NCBI RefSeq assembly: GCF_037811135.1
Contig: NZ_CP149130.1
Span: 236,001 to 300,000 of the forward strand
Length of the DNA: 64,000 nucleotides
Origin: Aeromonas rivipollensis
GTDB lineage: Bacteria; Pseudomonadota; Gammaproteobacteria; Enterobacterales; Aeromonadaceae
Reading direction: 5' to 3'
The number at the start of each line of letters is the position of its first letter. The first letter of the stretch is position 1. Positions 47,791-63,471 of the stretch are shown here, one piece after another. A program made the position numbers and the translations under genes. The notes below the pieces were generated by a model. That model had not been told where the DNA came from, made no database searches, and saw nothing but the letters and a program-made list of their open reading frames with translations.

Positions 47791-47943
47791 GCGCTGTAGA
47801 CTGAGAGCATTTCACACCGTTTACGACTCTCGGTGCACCAGCAATCCGGACCGCCTCATCGTCCGGGCCAACACAAAACGGTGTTGAGACAGAGCTGTCC
47901 CGCGGGACAGAGTGGGTCACTTATCAGCGAGCTGAGGAACCCT

Positions 47944-51972
<4,029 letters not shown>

Positions 51973-52004
51973 GAGCTCGCTCTTATTGTTCGAGAATTGA
52001 CGTG

Positions 52005-52034
52005 GGCGCCCTGCTGCTTTGGCAGCAGGGCGCC
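52005..52034 (+). promoter_or_regulatory. strong hairpin between rpoB and rpoC
   Basis: GGCGCCCTGCTGC (52005-52017), TTTG, GCAGCAGGGCGCC (52022-52034): a perfect 13-bp stem without a T-run. It is probably an RNA-stability or processing element in the rpoBC transcript, not a terminator. Confidence 0.65.
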
Positions 52035-52062
52035 GAGGTTAGACTCCTGACAGGGGAAACAC

Positions 52063-55000
52063 GTGAAAGACTTACTCAAGTTTTTGAAGGCTCAGACCAA
52101 GACCGAAGAGTTTGACAGTATCAAGATCGGTCTGGCCTCTCCTGACATGATCCGCTCCTGGTCATTCGGTGAGGTCAAAAAGCCTGAGACCATCAACTAC
52201 CGGACTTTCAAGCCGGAACGTGATGGTCTGTTCTGCGCCCGTATCTTCGGACCGGTGAAGGACTACGAGTGTCTGTGCGGCAAGTACAAGCGCCTGAAAC
52301 ACCGTGGTGTGATCTGCGAGAAATGCGGCGTAGAAGTGACCCAGACCAAGGTCCGTCGCGAGCGCATGGGCCACATCGAGCTGGCCAGCCCGACTGCCCA
52401 CATCTGGTTCCTGAAGTCCCTGCCGTCCCGTATCGGTCTGCTGCTGGACATGACCCTGCGTGACATCGAGCGCGTGCTGTATTTCGAATCCTATGTAGTG
52501 ATCGAACCCGGCATGACCAACCTCGAGCGCAGCCAGATGCTGTCCGAAGAGAACTATCTGGACGCACTGGAAGAGTGGGGCGACGAATTCGACGCCAAGA
52601 TGGGTGCCGAAGCGATCCTTGCATTGCTGCGTGCCATCGATCTGGAAGGTGAAGTCAAGACCATGCGCGAGGAGCTGGATCAGACCAACTCCGAGACCAA
52701 GCGCAAGAAGACCACCAAGCGTCTGAAGCTGATGGAAGCCTTCCTGCAGTCCGGCAACAAGCCGGAGTGGATGATCATGACAGTGCTGCCTGTGCTGCCG
52801 CCGGACCTGCGTCCGCTGGTACCGCTGGACGGTGGCCGTTTCGCGACTTCCGACCTGAACGATCTGTACCGTCGCGTGATCAACCGTAACAACCGCCTGA
52901 AGCGTCTGCTGGATCTGGCAGCGCCGGACATCATAGTGCGCAACGAAAAGCGCATGCTGCAAGAGTCCGTGGATGCCCTGCTGGATAACGGCCGTCGTGG
53001 TCGTGCCATCACTGGTTCCAACAAGCGCCCGCTGAAATCCTTGGCCGACATGATCAAGGGTAAGCAAGGTCGTTTCCGTCAGAACTTGCTGGGTAAACGT
53101 GTCGACTACTCCGGTCGTTCCGTTATCACCGTAGGTCCGACCCTGCGTCTGCATCAGTGCGGTCTGCCGAAGAAGATGGCGCTTGAGCTGTTCAAGCCCT
53201 TCATCTACGGCAAGCTGGAATCCCGTGGTCTGGCGACTACCATCAAGGCCGCCAAGAAAATGGTGGAGCGCGAAGAAGCCGTCGTTTGGGACATCCTGGA
53301 CGAAGTGATCCGCGAACACCCGGTCCTGCTGAACCGTGCACCGACCCTGCACCGTCTGGGTATCCAGGCGTTTGAACCGACCCTGATCGAAGGCAAGGCC
53401 ATCCAGCTGCACCCGCTCGTCTGTGCCGCCTATAACGCGGACTTCGATGGTGACCAGATGGCGGTCCACGTACCGCTGACCCTGGAAGCCCAGCTGGAAG
53501 CGCGCGCCCTGATGATGTCTACCAACAACATCCTGTCGCCTGCCTCCGGTGAGCCGATCATCGTTCCTTCCCAGGACGTGGTCTTGGGTCTGTACTACAT
53601 GACCCGTGCCCGTATCAACGCCAAGGGCGAAGGTATGGTGCTGGCCGGCCCGAAAGAAGCCGAGAAGGTCTATCGCGCCGGTCTGGCCGATCTCCATGCT
53701 CGTGTGAAAGTGCGCATTACCGAATACCTGCGTCAGGAAGACGGTTCCCTGCGTGAACACACCGAGATGAAGAACACCACCGTTGGTCGTGCGATCCTGA
53801 GCCTGATCCTGCCGAAAGGTATGGAATACGCGCTGATCGACGAACCCAAGGTGCTGACTGCCGCCGAGCAGGCCGATCTGGATGCCAATCCGCAGAACTG
53901 GATCAAATCCGTATCCAACAAGGCGCTGGGCAAAAAGCTCATCTCCCGTCTGCTGAACACCTGCTACCGCAAGCAAGGCCTGAAGGACACCGTCATCTTC
54001 GCTGACCAGCTGATGTATACCGGTTTCCATTACGCGGCCCTGTCCGGTGCTTCCGTTGGTATCGATGACATGGTCATCCCGGATGCCAAGAAAGACATCA
54101 TTGCGGCAGCCGAAGCCGAAGTCGCCGAGATCCAGGACCAGTTCCTGTCCGGTCTGGTGACCGCGGGCGAACGCTACAACAAGGTTATCGATATCTGGGC
54201 CAGCGCGAACGATCGTGTCTCCAAGGCCATGATGGATAACCTCTCCAAGGAGCGGAACGTCAACTCCCTGGGTGAAGAAGAAGAGCAGGCCTCTTTCAAC
54301 AGCATCTTCATGATGGCCGACTCTGGTGCGCGGGGCTCCGCAGCCCAGATCCGTCAGCTGGCCGGTATGCGTGGCCTGATGGCCAAGCCGGACGGTTCCA
54401 TCATCGAAACGCCGATCGTGGCGAACTTCCGTGAAGGTCTGAACGTACTGCAGTACTTCATCTCCACTCACGGTGCTCGTAAGGGTCTGGCGGATACCGC
54501 ACTGAAGACGGCTAACTCCGGTTACCTGACTCGTCGCCTGGTTGACGTGGCTCAGGACATGGTGATCACCGAGGACGATTGCGGCACTACCGAAGGTCTG
54601 TGGATGACTCCGCTGATCGAAGGTGGTGATGTGGTCGAGCCGCTGCGTGAGCGCGTGCTGGGTCGTGTGGTCGCCGAAGATGTGATCAAGCCGGGTACTG
54701 AAAGCGAGATCCTGGTCGCGCGCAATACTCTGCTCGACGAGTATCTGTGTGACCTGCTGGAGCGTAACTCCGTCGACCGCGTGAAGGTACGTTCTGCCAT
54801 CACCTGTGAGACCGACTTCGGCAACTGTGCCCACTGCTACGGCCGTGATCTGGCCCGTGGTCACCTGGTGAACAAGGGTGAGGCTGTCGGTGTTATCGCC
54901 GCCCAGTCCATCGGTGAGCCGGGTACCCAGCTGACGATGCGTACCTTCCACATCGGTGGTGCCGCATCTCGAGCTGCTGCCGAGAGCAGCATCCAGGTCA

Positions 55001-56367
55001 AGAACACCGGTAGCATCAAGCTGCAGAACGCCAAGTTTGTTACCAATAGTGCAGACAAGCTGGTTATCACCTCCCGTTCTACCGAACTGACCATCATGGA
55101 CGAGATGGGCCGTACCAAGGAAAGCCACAAGCTGCCTTACGGTTCCGTCCTGGAAGTGAAAGATGGCCAGGCCGTGAGTGCCGGTGATACCGTCGCCAAC
55201 TGGGATCCGCACACCCACCCGATCATCACCGAAGTAGCAGGTCGCCTGGACTTCGAACACATGATCGACGGTGTGACCATCACTCGTCAGACCGACGAGC
55301 TGACCGGTCTCTCCTCTATCGTCGTGCTGGATGTCAACGAACGTCCGAGCGCCGGTAAAGAGATGCGTCCGACCGTGAAGCTGGTCGACCAGAACGGCAA
55401 GGATGTCATGATCCCGGGTACCGATGTAGCCGCCCAGTACTTCCTGCCGGGCAAGGCGATCGTGAACCTGGAGGATGGTGCCAACGTGGGCGTGGGTGAC
55501 GCTGTCGCGCGTATCCCACAAGAGTCCAGCGGTACCAAGGACATCACCGGTGGTCTGCCGCGCGTTGCGGATCTGTTCGAAGCACGTCAACCGAAGGAAC
55601 CGGCTATCCTGGCCGAGATCTCCGGTACCATCTCCTTCGGGAAAGAGACCAAGGGCAAACGCCGTCTGGTCATCACCCCGACCGACGGTGGCGACATCTA
55701 CGAAGAGATGATTCCGAAGTGGCGTCACCTGAACGTGTTCGAAGGTGAAAAAGTTGAGAAGGGTGAAGTGCTGGCAGACGGTCCTGAGTCTGCTCACGAC
55801 ATCCTGCGTCTGCGCGGTATCAGCCCGGTCGCCAACTACATCGCCAACGAAGTGCAGGACGTTTACCGTCTGCAAGGCGTTAAGATCAACGACAAGCACA
55901 TCGAAGTCATCGTTCGTCAGATGCTGCGTAAGTGCGAGATCCTGAGCGCTGGCGACACCGACCTGATCGAAGGCGAGCAGGTTGAAGTGGCTCGTGTGAA
56001 GATTGCCAACCGTAAGCTGGTTGCCGAGGGTAAGACTCCGGCCACCTTCCGTCATATCCTGATGGGTATTACCAAGGCATCCCTGAGCACAGAGTCCTTC
56101 ATCTCCGCGGCTTCCTTCCAGGAAACCACTCGCGTTCTGACCGAAGCGGCCGTTGGCGGCAAGCGTGATGAACTGCGTGGCCTGAAAGAGAACGTGATCG
56201 TGGGTCGTCTGATCCCGGCTGGTACCGGCTTTGCCTACCACCATGCCCGGATCAACCAGCGTGCCGCCGCAGCCCGTGCTGTCGGTGTGCCGCAGGTGAC
56301 TGCCGATGAGGCTCAGCAAAATCTGGCGGATCTGCTCAACGCAGCCGGCAGTTTTGACGAAGAGTAA
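52063..56367 (+). CDS. rpoC: RNA polymerase subunit beta-prime
   Basis: The 1434-residue subunit (E. coli 1407) starts at a GTG at 52063 ([18 protein letters not shown]). It has the first zinc site ([20 protein letters not shown]), the catalytic [15 protein letters not shown] with the three magnesium-binding aspartates, the second zinc site ([15 protein letters not shown]) and trigger-loop region [20 protein letters not shown]. The extra length is at the C-terminus. A strong terminator follows. Confidence 0.98.
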   Translation: MKDLLKFLKAQTKTEEFDSIKIGLASPDMIRSWSFGEVKKPETINYRTFKPERDGLFCARIFGPVKDYECLCGKYKRLKHRGVICEKCGVEVTQTKVRRERMGHIELASPTAHIWFLKSLPSRIGLLLDMTLRDIERVLYFESYVVIEPGMTNLERSQMLSEENYLDALEEWGDEFDAKMGAEAILALLRAIDLEGEVKTMREELDQTNSETKRKKTTKRLKLMEAFLQSGNKPEWMIMTVLPVLPPDLRPLVPLDGGRFATSDLNDLYRRVINRNNRLKRLLDLAAPDIIVRNEKRMLQESVDALLDNGRRGRAITGSNKRPLKSLADMIKGKQGRFRQNLLGKRVDYSGRSVITVGPTLRLHQCGLPKKMALELFKPFIYGKLESRGLATTIKAAKKMVEREEAVVWDILDEVIREHPVLLNRAPTLHRLGIQAFEPTLIEGKAIQLHPLVCAAYNADFDGDQMAVHVPLTLEAQLEARALMMSTNNILSPASGEPIIVPSQDVVLGLYYMTRARINAKGEGMVLAGPKEAEKVYRAGLADLHARVKVRITEYLRQEDGSLREHTEMKNTTVGRAILSLILPKGMEYALIDEPKVLTAAEQADLDANPQNWIKSVSNKALGKKLISRLLNTCYRKQGLKDTVIFADQLMYTGFHYAALSGASVGIDDMVIPDAKKDIIAAAEAEVAEIQDQFLSGLVTAGERYNKVIDIWASANDRVSKAMMDNLSKERNVNSLGEEEEQASFNSIFMMADSGARGSAAQIRQLAGMRGLMAKPDGSIIETPIVANFREGLNVLQYFISTHGARKGLADTALKTANSGYLTRRLVDVAQDMVITEDDCGTTEGLWMTPLIEGGDVVEPLRERVLGRVVAEDVIKPGTESEILVARNTLLDEYLCDLLERNSVDRVKVRSAITCETDFGNCAHCYGRDLARGHLVNKGEAVGVIAAQSIGEPGTQLTMRTFHIGGAASRAAAESSIQVKNTGSIKLQNAKFVTNSADKLVITSRSTELTIMDEMGRTKESHKLPYGSVLEVKDGQAVSAGDTVANWDPHTHPIITEVAGRLDFEHMIDGVTITRQTDELTGLSSIVVLDVNERPSAGKEMRPTVKLVDQNGKDVMIPGTDVAAQYFLPGKAIVNLEDGANVGVGDAVARIPQESSGTKDITGGLPRVADLFEARQPKEPAILAEISGTISFGKETKGKRRLVITPTDGGDIYEEMIPKWRHLNVFEGEKVEKGEVLADGPESAHDILRLRGISPVANYIANEVQDVYRLQGVKINDKHIEVIVRQMLRKCEILSAGDTDLIEGEQVEVARVKIANRKLVAEGKTPATFRHILMGITKASLSTESFISAASFQETTRVLTEAAVGGKRDELRGLKENVIVGRLIPAGTGFAYHHARINQRAAAARAVGVPQVTADEAQQNLADLLNAAGSFDEE

Positions 56368-56385
56368 TCTTCAGCTGCAGTGATT

Positions 56386-56414
56386 AAAAAGGGCTCCTTC
56401 AAGGGGCCCTTTTT
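56386..56414 (+). terminator. terminator after rpoC
   Basis: AAAAAGGGC (56386-56394) with GCCCTTTTT (56406-56414) and an inner CCT/AGG stem around TTCA form a canonical terminator that ends the rplJL-rpoBC unit. Confidence 0.92.
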
Positions 56415-56563
56415 GTTGCCCGCCCGCCAGCAGTGCGCTGCACCGGGCTGGGGCAGGGGATGATCCAGTGCAAGGATATAGAGCAAAAAATCAAAAAAAG
56501 TTGACATTGATCCCCCGCAATTGAAAACTCGGGAAAGTTGAATGGTTATTACAGGGGTAGAAC

Positions 56564-57280
56564 ATGGCTGTCGGTATCGAGGAAGTACTGCTTCCCGAAG
56601 AGCAACTGAGCGGTCGCGCTTTTACAGACGAAGACAGGGAATTGTTGCGTTCATATGAGGGCCTCATCGAGGGCCTGGCCGATCTGTTCGGCAAGCACTG
56701 CGAAGTGGTGCTGCATTCCCTGGAAAATCTGCATGAGTCAGTGATCAAGATAGCGAACGGATTCAACACGGGGCGGACCCTGGGAGCACCGATCACCGAT
56801 CTGGCCCTGCGCATGCTCAAGGACATCGAGAGCACGGGTCAGGATCACACCCAGAGCTACTTTGCCCGCAGCCGGACCGGTGCGCTGATGAAGTCGAGCA
56901 CCATCGCCATTCGCAACCGCGACAAGCAGGTGATAGGTCTTATCTGCATCAACTTGCACATCAATGCGCCTTTCCACGAGTTCGTGGCCGAATTCTTCCC
57001 GACGCCCCAGCAAGTGGAGCGTCAATCGCCGGAGACTTTCGCCAACAGCGTGGAGGAGCTGGTCGCCCAGACGGTGGACAACACCATCGACGAGATCAAC
57101 CGCGATCCCTCCGTGGCCAACAACGCCAAGAATCGTTTTATCGTGACCCAGTTGTTCGAGAAGGGCATATTTGATATCAAGGACTCGATCAACCTGGTCG
57201 CCGACAAGCTGAATATTTCCAAACATACCGTGTATCTCTACATCCGACAGCGCAAGCAGGGTGAAGAAGAGAGCGAGTAA
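56564..57280 (+). CDS. yheO: YheO-type PAS/helix-turn-helix regulator
   Basis: The 238-residue protein has a PAS-like N-terminal domain (LIEGLADLFGKHCEVVLHSL, SRTGALMKSSTIAIRNRDKQ) and a C-terminal helix-turn-helix (INLVADKLNISKHTVYLYIR), as in E. coli YheO and D-Arg responsive DauR. Target genes are unknown. In E. coli yheO precedes tusDCB; here ridA is placed between. A TTGACA at 56501-56506 may be the -35 of its promoter, though the -10 is unclear. Confidence 0.88.
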   Translation: MAVGIEEVLLPEEQLSGRAFTDEDRELLRSYEGLIEGLADLFGKHCEVVLHSLENLHESVIKIANGFNTGRTLGAPITDLALRMLKDIESTGQDHTQSYFARSRTGALMKSSTIAIRNRDKQVIGLICINLHINAPFHEFVAEFFPTPQQVERQSPETFANSVEELVAQTVDNTIDEINRDPSVANNAKNRFIVTQLFEKGIFDIKDSINLVADKLNISKHTVYLYIRQRKQGEEESE

Positions 57281-57306
57281 GCGCCATAGATAGGGGATAG
57301 ATAACA

Positions 57307-57687
57307 ATGGCTAAAGAAGTGATTGCAACCGACAAGGCGCCTGCCGCAATTGGTCCTTATGTTCAGGCTACCAAGCTGGGTGACCTGGTGTTCACCTCCG
57401 GGCAGATCCCGCTCGATCCGGCCACCATGGACATCGTTGCCGGAGGCATCGAAGCACAGGCCGAGCAGGTGATGAAGAACCTGGTTGCAGTATTGAAGGC
57501 GGCGGGGGCCGATACCAGCAAGGTGCTGAAGACCACCTGTTTCCTGAGCGACATGAACAACTTCGTGCCCTTCAACCAGGTCTATGCCCGCTACTTCGGT
57601 GACGCTGCGCCGGCGCGCTCCTGCGTGGAAGTGGCTCGCCTGCCCAAGGATGTGCTGGTCGAAGTCGAAGCCATTGCTTACGTCTGA
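57307..57687 (+). CDS. ridA: RidA family enamine/imine deaminase
   Basis: RidA hydrolyses reactive 2-aminoacrylate and related imines made by PLP enzymes. The 126-residue protein matches the family: AIGPYVQATKLGDLVFTSGQ, VLKTTCFLSDMNNFVPFN, and the substrate-binding arginine in PARSCVEVARLPKDVLVEVE. It starts 26 bp after yheO and is closed by a terminator, so yheO-ridA is a likely pair, which may hint that YheO senses an amino acid-derived signal. Confidence 0.95.
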   Translation: MAKEVIATDKAPAAIGPYVQATKLGDLVFTSGQIPLDPATMDIVAGGIEAQAEQVMKNLVAVLKAAGADTSKVLKTTCFLSDMNNFVPFNQVYARYFGDAAPARSCVEVARLPKDVLVEVEAIAYV

Positions 57688-57704
57688 GTCACCGTCATCG
57701 GAAG

Positions 57705-57728
57705 AGCCCCTCTCAGGAGGGGCTTTTT
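57705..57728 (+). terminator. terminator after ridA
   Basis: AGCCCCTC (57705-57712), TCAG, GAGGGGCT (57717-57724) and TTTT form an intrinsic terminator. Confidence 0.9.
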
Positions 57729-57773
57729 CGTCTTTGAGGTAGAATGGATGAAAATCTGTGCAGGAGTCCGGAT

Positions 57774-58166
57774 ATGAGTCTGAATTTTGCCCTGCTGGTC
57801 ACCGGGCCCGCTTATGGCACCCAGACGGCCAGCACCGCCTATCGTTTCGCCCTGAGCCTCATCGAGCAGGGGCATCAGCTGTCCCACTTGTTCTTCTATC
57901 AGGATGGTGTCCATAACGGCAATGGTCTGCATGCCCCGGCCAGCGATGAGACCGACCTGGTGGCGCTGTGGCGAGAGCTGGCCCTGGCGCAGGGCATTGC
58001 CATCGATGTGTGTGTCGCAGCCGCCATGCGCCGCGGTGTGCTCGATGAAGCCGAGGCCAAGGGGGTCGGCAAGGCCCAGTTCAATCTGCAGGCCCCGTTT
58101 CGTTTAAGCGGGTTGGGTCAGCTGGCCGAGGCCAGTCTGACCGCCGATCGCTTCGTCCAGTTCTAG
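57774..58166 (+). CDS. tusD: Sulfur relay protein TusD
   Basis: TusD is the sulfur-carrying subunit of the TusBCD complex, which relays persulfide sulfur from TusA to TusE/MnmA for 2-thiouridine in tRNA. The 130-residue DsrE-like protein has the reactive cysteine in [14 protein letters not shown] and the family start [15 protein letters not shown]. The ATG at 57774 is chosen; the frame is open upstream to 57744. It forms the operon tusDCB. Confidence 0.95.
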   Translation: MSLNFALLVTGPAYGTQTASTAYRFALSLIEQGHQLSHLFFYQDGVHNGNGLHAPASDETDLVALWRELALAQGIAIDVCVAAAMRRGVLDEAEAKGVGKAQFNLQAPFRLSGLGQLAEASLTADRFVQF

Positions 58167-58175
58167 GGGGATGGA

Positions 58176-58532
58176 ATGACCAAGATAGCCTTTATCTGCC
58201 GGCGTGGCCCTCACGGCACGGCGAGTGGACGAGAGGGACTGGATGCCTTGCTGGCCACTTCTGCGCTGACGGAATCCCTGGCGCTCTTCCTCATCGGTGA
58301 CGGTGTGCTGCAGCTGCTCAGGGAGCAACTGCCACAGGGGATATTGCAGCGCCACTACGCCCCGACCTTCAAGATGCTGGAACTGTACGATGTCGAGGAG
58401 GTCTATGTCTGTGCGGCGTCGCTGGCCGAACGTGGTCTGAGGGCCGAGGATCTGCTGATCCCCGTGACGGTGCTGAGTCCGGCCGAGATCCGCCGCCAGT
58501 GGGATAACTTCACCACCCACATCAGCTTTTGA
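58176..58532 (+). CDS. tusC: Sulfur relay protein TusC
   Basis: A 118-residue DsrF-like subunit of TusBCD. It shows FICRRGPHGTASGREGLDAL and LLIPVTVLSPAEI. The ATG at 58176 is preceded by GGGGG. It starts 9 bp after tusD and ends 7 bp before tusB, consistent with a tight operon. TusC lacks the active cysteine role of TusD and is structural. Confidence 0.93.
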   Translation: MTKIAFICRRGPHGTASGREGLDALLATSALTESLALFLIGDGVLQLLREQLPQGILQRHYAPTFKMLELYDVEEVYVCAASLAERGLRAEDLLIPVTVLSPAEIRRQWDNFTTHISF

Positions 58533-58539
58533 GGTGCCC

Positions 58540-58818
58540 ATGATACAGTTGGTATTGAGCTCGCCCTTCCTCAGCCAGGACCTCGAGCAGGTGCTGCGTT
58601 ATCGTCAGGAAGCGGATCTGCTGGTGCTGATGCAGGACGCCGTGGTGGCGACGACGGCCCCGCAGTGGTGTGAGCGATTGAGCGGGATCCCTCTCTATGT
58701 GATGGGGGAAGACCTGAAGGCGAGGGGGTTGTCCCCCAGGATCGGGATGGAACTCGACATGGCCGGCCTGATCAAGCTGATCGCCGAACAGGGATCACCG
58801 CAGACCTGGGCGGGCTAG
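58540..58818 (+). CDS. tusB: Sulfur relay protein TusB
   Basis: A 92-residue DsrH-like subunit (E. coli 95): LSSPFLSQDLEQVLRYRQEA, DLLVLMQDAVVA, YVMGEDLKARGLSPRI and a Trp near the end. I chose the ATG at 58540, 5 bp after AGGT; an in-frame GTG at 58534 would add two residues. It completes tusDCB just upstream of the str operon, as in E. coli. Confidence 0.92.
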   Translation: MIQLVLSSPFLSQDLEQVLRYRQEADLLVLMQDAVVATTAPQWCERLSGIPLYVMGEDLKARGLSPRIGMELDMAGLIKLIAEQGSPQTWAG

Positions 58819-58901
58819 TTTTGATTTTTGCCTGTTGGCTCAGGTGGTTATCACAATAATGGCGAGATGTCATTTGCCCTTTGGGCGCACGAATTGTATA
58901 A

Positions 58902-59375
<474 letters not shown>

Positions 59376-59468
59376 TGGTTCTCCGTTAAGTAAGGCCAAA
59401 CGTTAATTCGTTTCTAGTTAGATAACTTTCTAGTTTTGGGTAACCCCTGAAGTTACGGAGAATTTGAA

Positions 59469-59939
59469 ATGCCAAGACGTCGTGTTGTTGGTCAGCGTAA
59501 AATCCTGCCGGATCCCAAGTTCGGATCAGAGCTGCTGGCTAAATTTGTCAACGTAGTAATGGTTGACGGTAAGAAATCTGTTGCAGAAGCCATCGTTTAT
59601 GGCGCCCTGGACATCATTGCCACCAAATCTGGCAAAGAGCACCTGGCCCTGTTCGAAGTCGCTCTGGACAACATTCGTCCGGCGGTCGAGGTTAAATCTC
59701 GTCGCGTCGGTGGTGCAACCTATCAGGTACCGGTAGAAGTTCGTCCGGTTCGTCGCAATGCCCTGGCAATGCGCTGGTTGGTTGATGCCGCTCGTAAACG
59801 TGGTGAAAAATCAATGGCTCAGCGTTTGGCTGGCGAGCTGCTGGATGCCGCTGACAATAAGGGTTCGTCTGTCAAGAAACGTGAAGACGTTCACCGTATG
59901 GCTGAAGCGAACAAGGCCTTCGCTCACTTCCGCTGGTAA
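59469..59939 (+). CDS. rpsG: Ribosomal protein S7
   Basis: S7 starts assembly of the 30S head and in E. coli represses the str operon. The 156-residue protein has the conserved [20 protein letters not shown] and [21 protein letters not shown] Shine-Dalgarno ACGGAG precedes the ATG. The C-terminus is of the short form (156 rather than the 179 of E. coli K-12). Confidence 0.98.
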   Translation: MPRRRVVGQRKILPDPKFGSELLAKFVNVVMVDGKKSVAEAIVYGALDIIATKSGKEHLALFEVALDNIRPAVEVKSRRVGGATYQVPVEVRPVRRNALAMRWLVDAARKRGEKSMAQRLAGELLDAADNKGSSVKKREDVHRMAEANKAFAHFRW

Positions 59940-60014
59940 TCCGCTTGCGCAGGGTCTTCTGGCTCTGCGCACCTTTAATTATCTGGGGACAAGTGCCCTA
60001 GTAAGAGGATGACA

Positions 60015-62120
60015 ATGGCTCGTACAACCCCCATTGAGCGTTATCGTAACATCGGTATCTCTGCTCACATCGACGCCGGTAAGACTACTACTACCGAGCG
60101 CGTTCTGTTTTACACCGGTGTAAGTCACAAGATCGGTGAAGTTCACGATGGCGCCGCCACCATGGACTGGATGGAACAGGAACAAGAGCGTGGTATCACC
60201 ATCACCTCCGCCGCGACCACCGCTTTCTGGTCCGGTATGGGTAAACAGTTCCAACCGCACCGTATCAACATCATCGATACCCCGGGCCACGTTGACTTTA
60301 CTATCGAAGTAGAGCGTTCAATGCGTGTTCTGGACGGCGCCGTGATGGTGTACTGTGCCGTAGGTGGCGTACAGCCACAGTCTGAGACCGTATGGCGTCA
60401 GGCTAACAAGTACAAGGTTCCCCGTATCGCGTTCGTCAACAAGATGGACCGTACCGGTGCCAACTATCTGCGCTGCGTTGAGCACATCAAGACCCGTCTG
60501 AAAGGTACCCCGGTTCCGCTGCAACTGAACATCGGTGCAGAAGAGAACTTCAAGGGCGTTATCGACCTGGTCAAGATGAAAGCCATCAACTGGAGCGAAG
60601 CTGACCAGGGCGTGTCTTTCGATTACGAAGACGTCCCGGCCGAGCTGCTGGAACAAGCGCAAGAAATGCGCATGAACCTGGTTGAAGCCGCTGCCGAAGC
60701 GTCCGAAGACCTGATGGAAAAATACCTGGGTGGTGAAGAACTGACCGAGGAAGAGATCAAGAAAGCTCTTCGTCAGCGTGTTCTGAACAACGAAATCATC
60801 CTGGTTACCTGTGGCTCCGCGTTCAAGAACAAGGGCGTACAGGCCATGCTGGATGCCGTGGTTGACTATCTGCCGGCTCCGACCGACGTAGCAGCCATCG
60901 ACGGTCTGAAGCTGGATGGCGAGACCAAAGACGAGCGTCATGCTTCTGATGACGAGCCGTTTGCTGCTCTGGCATTCAAGATTGCTACCGACCCGTTCGT
61001 AGGCAACCTGACCTTCTTCCGCGTTTACTCCGGTGTGGTTAACTCCGGTGACTCCGTGCTGAACTCTGTCAAAGAGAAGCGTGAGCGTTTTGGCCGTATC
61101 GTTCAGATGCACGCCAACAAGCGTGAAGAGATCAAAGAAGTTCGCGCAGGCGACATCGCCGCTGCCATCGGTCTGAAAGACGTGACCACTGGTGACACCC
61201 TGTGTGACGAAAAAGCGCCGATCATCCTCGAGCGTATGGAATTCCCTGAGCCGGTAATCTCCATCGCCGTTGAGCCGAAAACCAAGGCTGACCAGGAGAA
61301 GATGGGTCTGGCACTCGGCCGTCTGGCGCAGGAAGATCCCTCTTTCCGCGTATGGACTGACGAAGAATCTGGCCAAACCATCATCGCCGGTATGGGTGAG
61401 CTGCACCTGGACATCATCGTTGACCGTATGCGTCGCGAGTTCAAGGTAGAAGCGAACGTAGGTAAGCCGCAGGTTGCCTACCGTGAAACCATCCGCACTA
61501 CCGTCAAGGACATCGAAGGCAAGCATGCCAAGCAGTCCGGTGGTCGTGGTCAGTACGGTCACGTTGTGATCGACATGTACCCGCTGGAAGAAGGCAAAGC
61601 CTACGAGTTCGTTAACGACATCAAGGGCGGCGTGATTCCTGGTGAGTTCATCCCGGGTGTTGACAAGGGTATCCGTGAGCAGCTGAAGTCCGGCCCGCTG
61701 GCAGGCTATCCGGTAATGGATCTGGGCGTGCGTCTGCACTTCGGTTCCTACCACGATGTCGACTCCTCCGAACTGGCGTTCAAAATCGCTGCTTCCATGG
61801 CCTTTAAGGCTGGCTTCATGAAGGCCAACCCGGTTCTGCTCGAACCGATCATGAAAGTAGAAGTTGAGACTCCGGAAGACTACATGGGCGACGTGATCGG
61901 TGACCTGAACCGTCGTCGTGGCCTGATCGAAGGTATGGAAGACGGCCCGTCCGGCAAGATCGTTCGTGCTCTCGTGCCGCTGGCCGAGATGTTCGGTTAT
62001 GCGACTGCCCTGCGTTCCGCTACCCAGGGTCGCGCTTCCTACGCCATGGAATTCGCCAAGTATCACGATGCCCCGACTAACGTCGCCCAGGCCGTGATCG
62101 AAGAGCGCAAATCCAAGTAA
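60015..62120 (+). CDS. fusA: Elongation factor G
   Basis: EF-G moves tRNAs and mRNA through the ribosome. The 701-residue GTPase (E. coli 704) has [19 protein letters not shown], the switch [11 protein letters not shown] and NKMDR. The start is the ATG at 60015 with AAGAGG 6 bp upstream, not the in-frame ATG at 60009. A hairpin (62131-62152) lies between fusA and the second tuf. Confidence 0.98.
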   Translation: MARTTPIERYRNIGISAHIDAGKTTTTERVLFYTGVSHKIGEVHDGAATMDWMEQEQERGITITSAATTAFWSGMGKQFQPHRINIIDTPGHVDFTIEVERSMRVLDGAVMVYCAVGGVQPQSETVWRQANKYKVPRIAFVNKMDRTGANYLRCVEHIKTRLKGTPVPLQLNIGAEENFKGVIDLVKMKAINWSEADQGVSFDYEDVPAELLEQAQEMRMNLVEAAAEASEDLMEKYLGGEELTEEEIKKALRQRVLNNEIILVTCGSAFKNKGVQAMLDAVVDYLPAPTDVAAIDGLKLDGETKDERHASDDEPFAALAFKIATDPFVGNLTFFRVYSGVVNSGDSVLNSVKEKRERFGRIVQMHANKREEIKEVRAGDIAAAIGLKDVTTGDTLCDEKAPIILERMEFPEPVISIAVEPKTKADQEKMGLALGRLAQEDPSFRVWTDEESGQTIIAGMGELHLDIIVDRMRREFKVEANVGKPQVAYRETIRTTVKDIEGKHAKQSGGRGQYGHVVIDMYPLEEGKAYEFVNDIKGGVIPGEFIPGVDKGIREQLKSGPLAGYPVMDLGVRLHFGSYHDVDSSELAFKIAASMAFKAGFMKANPVLLEPIMKVEVETPEDYMGDVIGDLNRRRGLIEGMEDGPSGKIVRALVPLAEMFGYATALRSATQGRASYAMEFAKYHDAPTNVAQAVIEERKSK

Positions 62121-62130
62121 TTTATGATTC

Positions 62131-62152
62131 CCCGCCTACGACGGTAGGCGGG
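62131..62152 (+). promoter_or_regulatory. hairpin between fusA and tuf copy 2
   Basis: CCCGCCTAC (62131-62139), GACG, GTAGGCGGG (62144-62152) form a 9-bp perfect stem followed by TTT. It may be a weak attenuator or processing site in the str transcript. Confidence 0.55.
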
Positions 62153-62174
62153 TTTAACCTAGAAGGACTACGTC

Positions 62175-63359
62175 GTGTCTAAAGAAAAATTTGAGCGTAA
62201 TAAACCGCACGTTAACGTCGGCACCATCGGCCACGTTGACCACGGTAAAACCACCCTGACCGCCGCCATCACCAACGTGCTGGCCAAGCACTTCGGTGGT
62301 AAAGCTTTCGCCTTCGACCAGATCGACAAGGCGCCGGAAGAGCGTGAGCGTGGTATCACCATCAACACCTCCCACGTAGAATACGACACCGCGATCCGTC
62401 ACTACGCCCACGTAGATTGCCCGGGTCACGCCGACTACGTTAAGAACATGATCACCGGTGCTGCCCAGATGGACGGCGCGATCCTGGTAGTAGCCGCGAC
62501 TGACGGCCCGATGCCGCAAACTCGTGAGCACATCCTGCTGGGTCGCCAGGTTGGTATCCCGTACATGATCGTGTTCATGAACAAGTGCGACATGGTAGAC
62601 GACGAAGAGCTGCTCGAACTGGTCGAGATGGAAGTTCGTGAACTGCTGACCGAGTACGACTTCCCGGGTGATGACCTGCCGGTAGTTCGTGGTTCCGCGC
62701 TGAAAGCGCTGGAAGGCGACGCAGCATGGGAAGAGAAGATCATCGAGCTGGCTCACCACCTGGATACCTACATCCCGGAGCCGGAGCGTGCAATTGACCA
62801 GCCGTTCCTGATGCCTATCGAAGACGTCTTCTCCATCGCTGGCCGTGGTACCGTTGTTACTGGTCGTGTAGAGCGCGGTATCGTCAAAGTAGGCGAGACT
62901 GTAGAAATCGTTGGTATCAAAGACACCGTTTCTACCACCTGTACCGGTGTTGAAATGTTCCGCAAACTGCTGGACGAAGGTCGTGCCGGTGAGAACGTTG
63001 GCGCACTGCTGCGTGGCGTGAAGCGTGAAGAAGTTGAGCGTGGTCAAGTACTGGCCAAGCCGGGCTCCATCAAGCCGCACACCAAGTTCGAATCTGAAGT
63101 GTACGTACTGTCCAAAGAAGAAGGTGGTCGTCATACTCCGTTCTTCAAGGGCTACCGTCCGCAGTTCTACTTCCGTACTACCGACGTGACCGGTACCATC
63201 GAACTGCCGGAAGGCGTAGAGATGGTAATGCCAGGCGACAACATCAAAATGGTTGTTACCCTGATCGCCCCGATCGCGATGGACGACGGCCTGCGTTTCG
63301 CTATCCGTGAAGGTGGCCGTACCGTAGGTGCTGGTGTTGTAGCTAAAGTTATCGCTTAA
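62175..63359 (+). CDS. tufA: Elongation factor Tu, copy 2
   Basis: The second EF-Tu gene ends the str operon (rpsL-rpsG-fusA-tuf). The 394-residue product is identical to copy 1. The start codon is GTG, whereas copy 1 has ATG, and the flanks are unrelated, so this is a true second gene. In E. coli tufA, GTG is also the start codon. Motifs are as in copy 1. The next unit is gmhB, not the S10 operon. Confidence 0.98.
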   Translation: MSKEKFERNKPHVNVGTIGHVDHGKTTLTAAITNVLAKHFGGKAFAFDQIDKAPEERERGITINTSHVEYDTAIRHYAHVDCPGHADYVKNMITGAAQMDGAILVVAATDGPMPQTREHILLGRQVGIPYMIVFMNKCDMVDDEELLELVEMEVRELLTEYDFPGDDLPVVRGSALKALEGDAAWEEKIIELAHHLDTYIPEPERAIDQPFLMPIEDVFSIAGRGTVVTGRVERGIVKVGETVEIVGIKDTVSTTCTGVEMFRKLLDEGRAGENVGALLRGVKREEVERGQVLAKPGSIKPHTKFESEVYVLSKEEGGRHTPFFKGYRPQFYFRTTDVTGTIELPEGVEMVMPGDNIKMVVTLIAPIAMDDGLRFAIREGGRTVGAGVVAKVIA

Positions 63360-63382
63360 TCGATACTTTAAATGCACACATG

Positions 63383-63416
63383 AAAGGGGTGGCTTCGGCT
63401 GCCCCTTTTTCTTTTT
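63383..63416 (+). terminator. terminator after tuf copy 2
   Basis: AAAGGGGTGGC, a TTCG tetraloop and GCTGCCCCTTT pair over 11 bp (two G-T wobbles), and a T-rich tail follows. It ends the str operon. Confidence 0.92.
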
Positions 63417-63471
63417 GGGGTCCTGTGCCCTATGAGATACTCTGCAAAATCATTTATTGAGGTAGTCCCCA

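Noticed and set aside
62175..63359. Second tuf gene as an assembly duplicate
   Set aside because: Flanks are unrelated, the start codon differs and about 14 silent differences are spread along the gene; two tuf genes are normal in gammaproteobacteria.
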